Both the position numbers and the translations under genes were made by a program. Source: Dyella marensis (GTDB lineage Bacteria > Pseudomonadota > Gammaproteobacteria > Xanthomonadales > Rhodanobacteraceae). Taken from it: a DNA stretch of 64,000 nucleotides. The stretch lies in assembly GCF_900112865.1 (NCBI RefSeq), contig NZ_FONH01000015.1, positions 1-64,000 on the forward strand, given 5' to 3'. Positions 17,378 through 26,215 of the stretch are shown here, one piece after another. The number at the start of each line of letters is the position of its first letter. The stretch's first letter is position 1. A model generated the notes under the pieces. That model did no database searches and was not told the origin of the DNA. It worked only from the letters and a program-made list of their open reading frames with translations.

Positions 17378-18280
17378 TCAGAACGCGGCGCGCCGTCCAC
17401 TGCCACCCAGCGAACGCGCCACCTCGGCCAGCGCGAACAGGCGCGCCACGCGCGTCCAGGCGATCGCCGCCACCGCAACCTGCGTCAGCAGGAAACCCAG
17501 CACCAGGCCCAGCCCCACGGCCGTGACATGCGCCCGCGCCACACCCAGCGCAAACGCCACGCCGAAGCCGATCGCCGAGACGAACACGTAGGCGAACAGG
17601 CTGCTGAACGGCCGGCGCACCAGCTGCACGAAGCCGCGCCAGATCGCCTTGGCCGCCGAACGCAGGCCCACGTCGGCAATGAACGCCGCGCGTCCCGACT
17701 CCGCGATCACCTGCGCCAGCACCACGCACAGCACCGCCAGCGCCAGCAGCCAATGCGTCGTCGACTGCGCCTGCGATTCCAGCACCGCCAGCTCGGTCTT
17801 GTCGTCCAGCACATCCATGCTGGTCTTCACCGCCCAGATCGCCGCGGCATAGGGCACGGACGTCCACAGCATCACGCGGAACATCCGGCCGTACTCGACC
17901 ACCCCGCTCTGCAGCAGATGGCCAAAGCCCAGCGGCCGGCCAGCGCGACCGGCGCCCACCACCATGCCGTTGAGCAGCGGCGTGAGCAGCGCGGTCAGCA
18001 GCAGGCCGGCGATGAAACCGCCGCGCACGGCACCGCCGCTGTTCATGACGCCGCGTACGGTGTCGCCGAACATCAGCGCGTCGAACTGGCGCGCCCACGC
18101 CTCGGCGTGCACCGAGTGGTCCAGCAGCTGGCCCAGCGTGTGCAGCAGCGGCATCGCGGCGACGAAGGTGGGCAACAGCAGCAGCAGCGTCCACAGCAGG
18201 AGCAGCCGCCACTGCAGCGCGGCCACGGGAGCGCCGAACAGGGCGCCCAGGGAAACCCGACGGGAATTCTTGAAGGCCAT
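17378..18280 (-). CDS. Integral membrane protein, unknown function
   Basis: The 300-residue protein has about six hydrophobic segments and small cytoplasmic loops rich in Arg. No family is recognised. The ATG at 18280 shares one base with the stop of the M1 peptidase gene (TGATG), so the two are translationally coupled and perhaps act together at the envelope. A GTG codon just before is an alternative start. Confidence 0.7.
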   Translation of the reverse strand: MAFKNSRRVSLGALFGAPVAALQWRLLLLWTLLLLLPTFVAAMPLLHTLGQLLDHSVHAEAWARQFDALMFGDTVRGVMNSGGAVRGGFIAGLLLTALLTPLLNGMVVGAGRAGRPLGFGHLLQSGVVEYGRMFRVMLWTSVPYAAAIWAVKTSMDVLDDKTELAVLESQAQSTTHWLLALAVLCVVLAQVIAESGRAAFIADVGLRSAAKAIWRGFVQLVRRPFSSLFAYVFVSAIGFGVAFALGVARAHVTAVGLGLVLGFLLTQVAVAAIAWTRVARLFALAEVARSLGGSGRRAAF

Positions 18281-20529
18281 CACAGCGTCCCCAGCAAGGA
18301 ATAGAAAGCCTGCAGCAGCGCGGCCATGTCGGCGGTCCAGCGGCGCGATGCCATGGCGTTGGTCTTGGTGGTGCGGCTGTCGTTCAACTTGTCGGCGTCG
18401 AGCAGGATCTTCTGCTCGGGATCGAGTTCGGCCGAAACCACCTTCGACGGCTTGTCGAACACGAAGCGCGCCCAGCGCCGGTTGTCGTTCCAGTGCACGT
18501 CCTCATGGCTGCCGTCGGCGAAGGTCACGCGCAGCAGCTGCGGTGCCGGCGCGCCATCGCGCACCACCGTCACCGTGCCGCGCCAGGGGAACGGGCCCTC
18601 CCAGGACTTCGCATCCTTGTGCGCCTTCTGCCAATCCTCGCGCTGCTTGTCGAGCTGCTTCTCCAGCACCTCCGCCTCGACTTCGCTGCGCTTGCCGTCC
18701 TTGTCGAACACGCCGGCCTGCGGCACCACTTCGTCGTTGTCGATCGAGGCGATGCGGTCGTCGATGAAGGCGGTGCCGTAAACGTACTGATCGAAGATCT
18801 CATTGACGGTCTTGGCGTCGCCGGAGACATCGACCAGCGCGGCGCGCAGGTCCGCCGCCGAGGGATGGCGGAAATGCCAGCGCTTGTAGTACTCGCGGAA
18901 GGCCTTCTCCATCACCGGCTTGCCCAGGCGCTCTTCCAGGTCGTGCATGGCCGTGGCGGTGCGCGAATAGACCGTGCCGTAGCTGCTGCTGGAGAAGCGG
19001 TTCCACGCGTTCTCCGAGAGCGGATCGTACGGCGACTTCAGGCCGGCACCGAGGCGCTCCTGCACGAACACATCCATCGACGGACGCACGCCCAGCCGCG
19101 CGGCGAACGAGCTCGGCACCAGGATGCGCTGGTTGCGCTCGCGCAGCATGCGCTGGTCCCAGTACTCGTTGAGGCCTTCGTCCAGCATCGGTTCCTCGAA
19201 CTCGTTCGAGGCGAGCAGGCCATAGAAATAACCGTGGCCGAATTCGTGGATGGTGACGAAGTCGATTTCCCACTGGTCGGAGGTGTTCGGATCGATCTTC
19301 GAATAACCCTCCGCCGTGAAGAAGGTCGGGTATTCCATGCCGCCGGCTTCGGCCCCGTTGTACGGCGGCACCACCGCGGTGACGGTGCGGTACGGGTACG
19401 CGCCCAGCGTGCGCGAGAAATACTCCAGCGAATCGGTGGTCGCCTTCAGCACCGGCTGCGCGCTGGCTTTGTATTCCGGCGGATAGATCACGCGCACCGC
19501 GACCTTCGGCACGCCCGGACCGGTGAAGCTTCCGTCCAGCGTCTGGTAGCCCTTGGCCGCGACCCAGGCGAAGTCGTGCACGTCGCCCTGCACGAAGTGA
19601 TAGGTGCTCTTGCCGTTGGCCTGCGTCGGCGCAGCCTGCTGCTCGCCGACCGCACCCACGGTGTAGTCGGACGGCACGGTCAGGCGCACGTCATAGCTGC
19701 CGAAGTCGGCATAGAACTCGCTGTTGAAATGGAACTCGTGGGCGTTCCAGCGCACCTGCGTGGCGCCGCGCTCGCCCGGCAGCTCCAGCACCGCGATCTT
19801 CGGGAACCACTGCGCGACCAGGTTGAAATCGCCCCACCAGCCGGTGCGTTCGACCACGCGCGGCAGCTGGCTCAGGAAGTCGATGTCGAGTGTGAGCGTC
19901 TCGCCCGCGCCCACCGGCTGCGCCAGGTCCACGCGCACCACGGTCTGGTCGGTCTTCGGGCCGCCGTCGGGCTGCACGAAGCTCCACTTCAGCGCTGCGC
20001 CGCCCTGCTGCACGCGCTTGAGGTCGATATAGCCCCACTGCCCTTTCTTCAGCGTCGCCGCGCCGCGCGAATGGCCATGCGCGGTGAGCACGTGGCGCTC
20101 GGTGAAGAAGGTGCTGCCTTCGTTCTTGAAGGCGTTGAGGTACAGATGCAGGTAGACGCTGCGCACCGGACGGTCGCTGCGGTTGCGCCAGGTCATCTGT
20201 TCGCTGCCGGTGACGGCGTGCTTGGCCGCGTCCAGTTCCGCATCGATGCGGTAGCCGACCACGCGGTCGGACAGCGTCGCTTCGTTGCCCTGGCGTTCGC
20301 CGCCCCAGGCATTGGGCGCGCTGGCTTCGTGCACGCCCGCGGCAGCCGCGCCAGCGAGCGGGATCTCCGCCACTTCAGTCGCGGCCGGCGCCGCTGCCTG
20401 GTCCGCCGCAGGCATCGCCTGCTTCGCCGCCGCGCTGCCCGCCGGCGCCGGTGCGTCCTGCGCGAGCACCGCCCACGCGAAGCCAAGCGCCAGCACCAGA
20501 CCTATCGTCCTGCCCCCTCGTCCCACCAT
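18280..20529 (-). CDS. M1 family metallopeptidase, exported
   Basis: The 749-residue protein has a signal peptide (about 1-25) and a long Ala-rich N-terminal stretch. The M1 exopeptidase motif is GGMEYPTF, and the zinc site is HEFGH at 428-432 with the third ligand Glu451 in LDEGLNEYW, exactly the HExxH-x18-E spacing of M1 aminopeptidases. It is likely periplasmic or outer-membrane associated. The ATG at 20529 is chosen over 20592 because the signal peptide begins there. It is followed directly by the coupled membrane protein. Confidence 0.9.
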   Translation of the reverse strand: MVGRGGRTIGLVLALGFAWAVLAQDAPAPAGSAAAKQAMPAADQAAAPAATEVAEIPLAGAAAAGVHEASAPNAWGGERQGNEATLSDRVVGYRIDAELDAAKHAVTGSEQMTWRNRSDRPVRSVYLHLYLNAFKNEGSTFFTERHVLTAHGHSRGAATLKKGQWGYIDLKRVQQGGAALKWSFVQPDGGPKTDQTVVRVDLAQPVGAGETLTLDIDFLSQLPRVVERTGWWGDFNLVAQWFPKIAVLELPGERGATQVRWNAHEFHFNSEFYADFGSYDVRLTVPSDYTVGAVGEQQAAPTQANGKSTYHFVQGDVHDFAWVAAKGYQTLDGSFTGPGVPKVAVRVIYPPEYKASAQPVLKATTDSLEYFSRTLGAYPYRTVTAVVPPYNGAEAGGMEYPTFFTAEGYSKIDPNTSDQWEIDFVTIHEFGHGYFYGLLASNEFEEPMLDEGLNEYWDQRMLRERNQRILVPSSFAARLGVRPSMDVFVQERLGAGLKSPYDPLSENAWNRFSSSSYGTVYSRTATAMHDLEERLGKPVMEKAFREYYKRWHFRHPSAADLRAALVDVSGDAKTVNEIFDQYVYGTAFIDDRIASIDNDEVVPQAGVFDKDGKRSEVEAEVLEKQLDKQREDWQKAHKDAKSWEGPFPWRGTVTVVRDGAPAPQLLRVTFADGSHEDVHWNDNRRWARFVFDKPSKVVSAELDPEQKILLDADKLNDSRTTKTNAMASRRWTADMAALLQAFYSLLGTL

Positions 20530-20579
20530 CTTTGTCTCTCCCCCAGGTGATACGGCAGCGTGCGCTATGGGGGTGGGGT

Positions 20580-21394
20580 GAGGCAAGGCCAAAGGTCACG
20601 GGAATCGAGTCGCAATTTCCCGCTGCATTCCAGGAGCGTCGATGGGTAGTGGAGCGGTGCACATCACGCTTGCGCTCCGCCCGTACCTTCGCCCCTACCC
20701 CTTTCCCGGAGGGGAGAGGGGATCACCTCACCGTTCCAAATGAGAACCCTTCTCCCTCCGGGAGAAGGTGGCGGCAGCCGGATGAGGGTACGGCCGGAGC
20801 GATGCACATCACCCTTGCGCTCTGCCCGTACCCTCACCCCAACCCCTCTCTCCCACGGGGAGGGCACAGGGATGTGCCCGGCTTTCCTCGCTCATCAAAG
20901 CCGAGCACATCCCTGTGCCCTCTTCGCGTGGAGGAGCGAGGAAGGTGGCGGCAGCCGGATGAGGGTGCGGGCGGAGCGGTGCACATCACTCTTGCGCTCC
21001 GCCCGCACCCTCACCCCAACCCCTCTCCCGGAGGGAGAGGGGCTTTACGCCGCGCTACGCACGGACGCTACGGTTGTTCCTCAACCTTCAAAGTGGACCC
21101 TTCTCCCTCCGGGAGAAGGTGGCGGCAGCCGGATGAGGGTGCGGGCGGAGCGGTACGCATCACTCTTGCGCTCCACCTGCACCTTCGCCCCAACCCCTCT
21201 CCCAACGGGAGAGGGGCTTTACGCCGCGCTACGCACGGACGCTACGGTTGTTCCTCAACCTTCAAAGTGGACCCTTCTCCCTCCGGGAGAAGGTGGCGGC
21301 AGCCGGATGAGGGTGCGGGCGGAGCGGTACGCATCACTCTTGCGCTCCACCTGCACCTTCGCCCCACCCCCTCTCCCAACGGGAGAGGGGCTAT
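20580..21394. repeat. Repeat field of CCCTCACCCC/GAGAGGGG palindromes
   Basis: The 865-bp gap upstream of the M1 gene is filled by at least five imperfect copies of a GC-rich module (CTCCGCCCG..., CCCTCACCCCAACCCCTCTC, GGAGAAGGTGGCGGCAGCCGG). It includes a long hairpin with an 18-bp perfect stem (20860-20877 with 20905-20922) and a 174-bp tandem repeat (21043-21390). The open frames across it are repeat translations. A related copy lies at 52235-52432. Confidence 0.8.
21043..21390. repeat. 174-bp tandem duplication
   Basis: Positions 21043-21216 and 21217-21390 are two head-to-tail copies that, by eye, differ only by one A/C change near the end. Each copy contains the inverted module of the local repeat family. 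Confidence 0.85.
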
Positions 21395-22999
21395 TCAATA
21401 GACATCGCGCCGATAACGCCCATCCACGCGCATTTGTTCGAGCCGGTCGGCACCGAGCGCGTCGCGCAAGGCTTCTTCCACTCCTGGCGCCATCCCGGCC
21501 AAGCTCCCGCAGACACGGATCGCCGCGCCCGCGTCCACCCACGCCCACAACAACGCAGCAGCTTCGCGCAGCCGCTGCTGCACATAAGCGGGCGCCGCCG
21601 GTTCGCGCGACCAGGCCAGGTCCAACCGTTCGAGCCAGCCTTCGCGCAGCCAGCATTCGAGTTCGTCGCGATGAAAGAAATCGCGATCCGGCTGGCGCTC
21701 GCCGAACAGCAACCAGTGCCGCCGCGCGCCGGCGGCGATACGCGCCTTGAGCAGTGCGCGCAGACCGGCCAGGCCGGTGCCGTTGCCGATCAGGATCAAC
21801 GGCAGGTCCGCGGCGGGCGGACGGAACGAAGGATTGGCGCGGATGCGCAGCGCGATCGGCGCCCCCTCTTCCGCGTCTTGCGTAAGCCAGCCGGAACCGA
21901 GGCCCGGGCGGCCGTCCTCGTGATGCATCCGCCGTACCAGCAGGTGCAGCTCGCCATCGGCGGGAACGGAGGCGATCGAGTATTCGCGATGCGGCAAGGC
22001 TTGCAGCCGCGCGGCGAGCCTTGCCGCATCGAGGCCGGCGACATCCGCCGGCGCGGGAAGATGGCTGCGGGCGAGCCGCTCGAACAGCGTGTCGCCGCCG
22101 ACCCTTGCCGCGCCGTCGAAGCCGGTCGCCGCCAGCCAGCGCGTCACTGTCTCCGCCGCGTGGCGCGGCTCGATCTCCGCGATGTCGCCCGCCTCCCACG
22201 CCAGCACGCCGTCCTCCGGCCGCAGCGCGAGATGGAAGCATGGCCCGCCGAGGCTGCCGGGATTGAGCAGCCGGCGTTCCGCCAGCCGCCAGCTCGCATA
22301 GGGCGCACGCTGCCAGTCGGGCATCCCGGTGGCGCCGCTGAGCATGCCCAGGTGATGCTGCCAGTGGCGCAGCGCGCCGGCGTCGCCATTGTCCACCTCT
22401 ACCGGATCGAACAACGGCTGCGCACCGGATTGTGCCAGCCAGTGGCGCAGGCGGCGGCCGAAGCCGCAGTAGTCGGCGTAGTCGCTGTCGCCGAGTGCGA
22501 GCAGGCCATAACGCAGACCGGCCAGGTCGCCGACGCGCGCGAGGCAGCGCCGCTCGAAGCCCGCCGCTTCGTCCGGCGCATCGCCTTCGCCGGTGGTGCT
22601 GACCACGAACAGCACGCGCCCCGCCTTGCGCAGCACGGCTTCCTCCAGCGTGTCCAACCCGGCCAGGCGCGCGGGCGTGCCCGCGGCGCACAGGCTGTCG
22701 ACCGTCTGCTGCGCGAGTTGTGCGGCGAAGCCGGTCTGGCTGGCATAAGCGACCAGCAGCGCATCGGCCAACGGCGCGGCGTCCGCCGGCGCGCGGCGGC
22801 GCCAGCGCAGCCAGCCGAGCAGCGCCAGCCAGGCGGCCACGCTGGCCGAGGCTTCGAGCCAGCGCTCCGCGCCGGGATCGCGCCAGTGCATCGCGCCGGC
22901 CTGCAGCGAGAACAGCCACGCCGCCAGCGCGGCCAGCGGCAGCAGCGCCAGTGCATGGCCGAGCGCTTCGCGCCCGCCGCCGGTGACCGCCGGATTCAT
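21395..22999 (-). CDS. Membrane-tethered flavoreductase (sulfite reductase alpha/CPR-like)
   Basis: The 534-residue protein has two hydrophobic segments (about 12-32 and 48-66) and then a diflavin-reductase body: a flavodoxin domain starting at LLVAYASQTGFAAQL (81-95), an FAD-binding stretch REYSIASVP, an NADPH-binding GNGTGLAGLRALL and the late FGERQPDRDFF. Electrons would run NADPH to FAD to FMN on the cytosolic side and into the membrane. It is the last gene of the ApbE/DUF4198/DUF2271/PepSY operon, a context linked to iron-siderophore reduction. The ATG at 22999 overlaps the ApbE stop (ATGA); the longer frame is a shadow. Confidence 0.85.
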   Translation of the reverse strand: MNPAVTGGGREALGHALALLPLAALAAWLFSLQAGAMHWRDPGAERWLEASASVAAWLALLGWLRWRRRAPADAAPLADALLVAYASQTGFAAQLAQQTVDSLCAAGTPARLAGLDTLEEAVLRKAGRVLFVVSTTGEGDAPDEAAGFERRCLARVGDLAGLRYGLLALGDSDYADYCGFGRRLRHWLAQSGAQPLFDPVEVDNGDAGALRHWQHHLGMLSGATGMPDWQRAPYASWRLAERRLLNPGSLGGPCFHLALRPEDGVLAWEAGDIAEIEPRHAAETVTRWLAATGFDGAARVGGDTLFERLARSHLPAPADVAGLDAARLAARLQALPHREYSIASVPADGELHLLVRRMHHEDGRPGLGSGWLTQDAEEGAPIALRIRANPSFRPPAADLPLILIGNGTGLAGLRALLKARIAAGARRHWLLFGERQPDRDFFHRDELECWLREGWLERLDLAWSREPAAPAYVQQRLREAAALLWAWVDAGAAIRVCGSLAGMAPGVEEALRDALGADRLEQMRVDGRYRRDVY

Positions 23000-23952
23000 G
23001 CGCGCAATGCTGCGGCGAAGGCGGGCGACATGCGCGTCTCCCAGCCGTGTTCGCCGCGCAGCGAGAACAGCACGGCCAGGTCGCGTTCGCGCGCGAACGC
23101 CAGGCCTTCGTCGGGACCGAGCAGGGTCATCGCCGTGCCCAGCGGATCGGCATCGATGGCCCGCGCCGCCAGGATGCTTACCGATGCCACCGCATGCGCG
23201 ACGGGAACGCCGCTGCGCGGATCGATGTGATGCGAACGCACCACGCCGTCCTGCGCGTAACGCCGCCGATAATCGCCCGAGGTGGCGATGGCGCGGCCGC
23301 CGAGCGCGATCACCTGATCGTAGGCACCGGAGCCGTCCGGCCGTTCGATGCCGACGCGCCAGGGCGAACCGTCGGGCTTCGCCCCGTGCGCTTTCATTTC
23401 GCCGCCGACTTCGACCAGCCAGGCCTGCGCGCCGGCCCGGTCCAGCCACTCGCCGGCGCGATCCACGCCATGACCCTTGGCGATCGACGACAGGTCGATA
23501 TACACGCCGCCCGGCTGGAACAGCTGCCGCGCCGCTTCGTTCAACCGCGGCTTCCACCAGCCGACGCGTTCGCGCGCCGCGGCGAGCGCTTCATCCGACG
23601 GCGTGCGCGCCGGTGCTGCGTCGGGGCCGAAGCCCCACAGGTTCACCAGCGGTCCCACCGTGGGGTCGTAGGCGCCGCCGGTTTCCTGCGCAAGACGCAG
23701 CGCCTGGGCGATCACCGCGAAGCATTCGTCCGGCACGCTCTGCCAGGTGCCGGCCGGCGCAGTGTTGAAACGCGACAGCGCGGAATCGGGCTTGTAGGTG
23801 CTCATCTGCGCATCGACCTCGTCGAGGCAGCGCTGCACGCCGTCCTGCCACGCGCGCACGGGCATCCCGGGCGGCGCGACGATGCGCGCCGACCAGGTGG
23901 TGCCCATGGTTACGCCGTGCAGCTGGTGCACGGCTTCCGTCGCGATCGCCAT
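22996..23952 (-). CDS. apbE: FAD:protein FMN transferase
   Basis: The 318-residue protein matches ApbE: MGTTWSARIV (16-25), STYKPDSALSRFN (51-63), SSIAKGHGVDRAG (155-167), EVGGEMKAHG (181-190) and SHHIDPRSGVP (240-250). ApbE moves FMN from FAD onto a Thr or Ser of target proteins. The likely target is the DUF2271 protein two genes upstream. No signal peptide or lipobox is visible at the N-terminus, which is odd because targets in this operon are predicted to be exported. It follows the DUF4198 gene by 4 bp. Confidence 0.93.
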   Translation of the reverse strand: MAIATEAVHQLHGVTMGTTWSARIVAPPGMPVRAWQDGVQRCLDEVDAQMSTYKPDSALSRFNTAPAGTWQSVPDECFAVIAQALRLAQETGGAYDPTVGPLVNLWGFGPDAAPARTPSDEALAAARERVGWWKPRLNEAARQLFQPGGVYIDLSSIAKGHGVDRAGEWLDRAGAQAWLVEVGGEMKAHGAKPDGSPWRVGIERPDGSGAYDQVIALGGRAIATSGDYRRRYAQDGVVRSHHIDPRSGVPVAHAVASVSILAARAIDADPLGTAMTLLGPDEGLAFARERDLAVLFSLRGEHGWETRMSPAFAAALRA

Positions 23953-23956
23953 CGGT

Positions 23957-24769
23957 TTACTGCGGCAGCACTTCCAGCGTCGCCGTGTACGAGAGGCGGC
24001 GCTGCTTCGCCTGCTTCACGCTGGTCTTGTCGTCCTGCGTGCTGGCGTTGATCCAGTACATGCCGGCCTTGGGCCAGGTCAGGGTGAACTTGCCGTCCTT
24101 GCCGGTGGTGGCGTCGAACTCATCCTGCGCATTGCGATAGCGCGTGGCGCCGGCGATGGCGGTGACCTTCACGTCGCCGGCGGGCTTGCCGTCCAGCAGC
24201 AGCTGGAAGGTGGCGCCCTCGCCCGCGACCAAGTCGGTGACATGGGTGACCGGCACCAGCTCCAGGCCCTTGCCGACGGGCTTGAGTGCGGCGTCGCTGG
24301 GCTTGCCGTTGGTGACGAAGGTTTCCACGCGGTTGACCGACTCGTTCACTTCGACGTTCTTCGCGCCGGCGGGAAGATCCTTGGCGAAGTTCGCCGCGTC
24401 GCCGCGCCAGCGCTTCTTCTCGCCGCCCAGCTCGTAGCTGGCGAACACGCCGGCATTGACCAGCGCCAGCTTGTAGGTGCCCTGCTGGGTGAGATGGAGA
24501 TCGAACACGCTGCGGTACTTGCCGGTGACGCTGTTCTCGGCCTTCGCGGGTTGGCCGTCCGGCGCGGTGATCGCCAGGCGCGACAGGTCGCCCGGCACGT
24601 GGTCGGGGAAGAACAGGTCATTGGAGACGGCGGCATCCACCGTCACCCACGGATCGGCGCCGGAGACATTGGTGGCCGAGGGGACCATCCACATCTTGTG
24701 CGCCTGCGCGGCGAACGGGAGGCAGAGCGCGCAAGCGAGCGCGGACAGCGAGAGCGAGCGAAGCGACAT
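23957..24769 (-). CDS. DUF4198 periplasmic protein
   Basis: The 270-residue protein has a signal peptide of about 23 residues; predicted cleavage after AQA leaves a mature N-terminal His followed by KMWM, the N-terminal metal-site layout of DUF4198/NikM-like proteins. The rest is beta-rich, with a late Ig-like part (GKDGKFTLTWPKAGMYWI). It may bind metal or support a transporter or receptor. It sits between the DUF2271 gene and apbE in the redox operon; the ATG at 24769 is chosen because the signal peptide begins there. Confidence 0.85.
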   Translation of the reverse strand: MSLRSLSLSALACALCLPFAAQAHKMWMVPSATNVSGADPWVTVDAAVSNDLFFPDHVPGDLSRLAITAPDGQPAKAENSVTGKYRSVFDLHLTQQGTYKLALVNAGVFASYELGGEKKRWRGDAANFAKDLPAGAKNVEVNESVNRVETFVTNGKPSDAALKPVGKGLELVPVTHVTDLVAGEGATFQLLLDGKPAGDVKVTAIAGATRYRNAQDEFDATTGKDGKFTLTWPKAGMYWINASTQDDKTSVKQAKQRRLSYTATLEVLPQ

Positions 24770-24804
24770 GAGTGACTCCTTGCAATGAAAAGGAAGCGCC
24801 GCGC

Positions 24805-25320
24805 TCAGGGCGCGAGGTCGAGCTTGACGGCGCCCAGTTCGGCACTGCCCTTGGCATCGAGGTGCTGCGGCGCGGCGGCCGGCCAGGTGAACGGCACGCG
24901 CACCACTTCGCGGCCGCCGACTTCGCGCGCGGCTTCGACGACGAGCTCGTACTTGCCCGCGGCGAGCTGGCCCAGCGGCGCCTTGCCCTGCTGGAACTTC
25001 AGCTGCTGCATGCCGGCCGGACGGGTGGCGCCGGAAACGCCATCCACCGGCATCTGCAGTTCGCGGCCGCCGCGTCGCCACCACTGGCGAAGCTCCGGCA
25101 GCCACTTGGTGCCGGCGCCTTCCTTGCTGTCCTTCTGCGCGTACCACACGGCCAGCTGGGCGGCGACGCTGTGGTCCTCGCGCTCGATCCACACCGCGGT
25201 GTAGGGACGGTGGTACTCGGCGACATCCAGCTGCGGGATCTGCACGGTGACATCGAGATCGGCCGCCGCGACGGGGGCGGCGAGCAGCAGGACGGGCATG
25301 GTGAACAGCAGGCGACGCAT
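24805..25320 (-). CDS. DUF2271 periplasmic protein with flavinylation-type motif
   Basis: The 171-residue protein has a signal peptide (about 1-20). Its centre reads DGVSGATRP with Asp93, Ser96, Gly97, Ala98 and Thr99, which fits the D-x-x-[S/T]-G-A-[S/T] motif at which ApbE attaches FMN in NqrC/RnfG-type proteins. Thr99 is therefore a candidate covalent FMN site, and the protein a candidate periplasmic electron carrier. The neighbours support this: apbE, a membrane flavoreductase and a PepSY protein are in the same operon. The FMN attachment is inferred, not shown. Confidence 0.85.
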   Translation of the reverse strand: MRRLLFTMPVLLLAAPVAAADLDVTVQIPQLDVAEYHRPYTAVWIEREDHSVAAQLAVWYAQKDSKEGAGTKWLPELRQWWRRGGRELQMPVDGVSGATRPAGMQQLKFQQGKAPLGQLAAGKYELVVEAAREVGGREVVRVPFTWPAAAPQHLDAKGSAELGAVKLDLAP

Positions 25321-25340
25321 CGGGGCGCTCCTTGGAGATG

Positions 25341-26006
25341 TCAGTGGATGAAGATCAGCGCCAGCACCAGCGGCAGCACCAGCCCGAACGCGACCAGCGG
25401 CCAGGTGGCACCGCGCTGGGCGGCATGCATTTTCAGCAGCAGCAGGCCGGTGGCGGAGAACACCACGCAGGCCAGCGCGAACAGATCGATGAACCAGCCC
25501 CACACCGGCCCCGCGTTGCGGCCCTTGTGCAGGTCGTTGAGATAGGAGATCCAGCCGCGCGAGATGCGTTCGGCTTCGAGCTTGCCATTGGTGCGGTCGA
25601 TGCTCAGCCAGGCGTCGCCGCCGGGGCGCGGCATCGAGAGATAGATCTCGTCCGCCGACCAGTCGGCGGGGCGCCCGGCGACGTCGACATCGATGCTGCC
25701 GCGGATCCAGTCGGCGACGACGGCAGGCAGCGCGACGCCCTTGCGTTCGTCCTCGCCGGCCAGCGCGCGCAGCAGCGGCGCGGGCAGCGACGCCTCGCGA
25801 TGTTCGGTCCGGGGTTTGGCCTCGATGCGGGCAGCATGGTTGAGCGTGATGCCGGTGGCAGCGAACAGCAGCATGCCGACCAGGCACATGGCGGAGCTGA
25901 TCCAGTGCCAGCGATGCAGCTGCTTCAGCCAGAACGCGCGCCCGGCCCGGTCCCGGCCGTCCCGCGCTCGTCCGTCCTGTCCCATCGTTGCCGCCTGCCT
26001 GCCCAT
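25341..26006 (-). CDS. PepSY-associated membrane protein
   Basis: The 221-residue protein has three hydrophobic segments: about 36-55 (with the family opening FWLKQLHRWHW), about 168-190 and about 200-219. A PepSY-like periplasmic region of about 115 residues lies between the first two and ends in LNDLHKGRNAG. The conserved histidines may hold haem or quinone, as proposed for PepSY transmembrane reductases. It is the first gene of the operon, downstream of a Fur-box-like site. Either ATG at 26006 or 25985 could be the start. Confidence 0.85.
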   Translation of the reverse strand: MGRQAATMGQDGRARDGRDRAGRAFWLKQLHRWHWISSAMCLVGMLLFAATGITLNHAARIEAKPRTEHREASLPAPLLRALAGEDERKGVALPAVVADWIRGSIDVDVAGRPADWSADEIYLSMPRPGGDAWLSIDRTNGKLEAERISRGWISYLNDLHKGRNAGPVWGWFIDLFALACVVFSATGLLLLKMHAAQRGATWPLVAFGLVLPLVLALIFIH

Positions 26007-26148
26007 GCGTGTGCCCGTGATGAAGTGCGGGTATCGCTGGCCGGCGATGAACGGCGCCGCGTGCGATCTGTCCCAGCGATCGGCCGTGGCGCTAAGCTGC
26101 CGGCCGATCGGGCCGCCTGGCGCGGCCGGGCACGGATACTGTCACAGA

Positions 26149-26163
26149 TGAGAATGACTCGCA
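26149..26163. promoter_or_regulatory. Fur-box-like site before the flavin/iron operon
   Basis: TGAGAAT-G-ACTCGCA matches the 7-1-7 Fur model TGATAATnATTATCA at 10 of 14 positions. It lies between the minus-strand redox operon (start at 26006) and the plus-strand response regulator (start at 26216), so it could serve either one. The operon content suggests iron control of the reductase operon. Confidence 0.5.
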
Positions 26164-26215
26164 ATTCACCCAGGGACCCGCGCCGCCTGCCGGCGCCCTC
26201 CGCCAGGAACCCCGC

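Noticed and set aside
18493-20550. 685-codon open frame opposite the M1 peptidase
   Set aside because: No motif, His/Arg/Ala-rich composition, fully covered by the M1 gene.
20580-21394. Possible CRISPR array or phage attachment site in the repeat field
   Set aside because: Units are long, imperfect and palindromic, with no uniform short repeats or spacers and no cas or integrase genes.
20451-21750. Open frames across the repeat field
   Set aside because: Their translation repeats the same peptide blocks because they are translations of extragenic palindromes.
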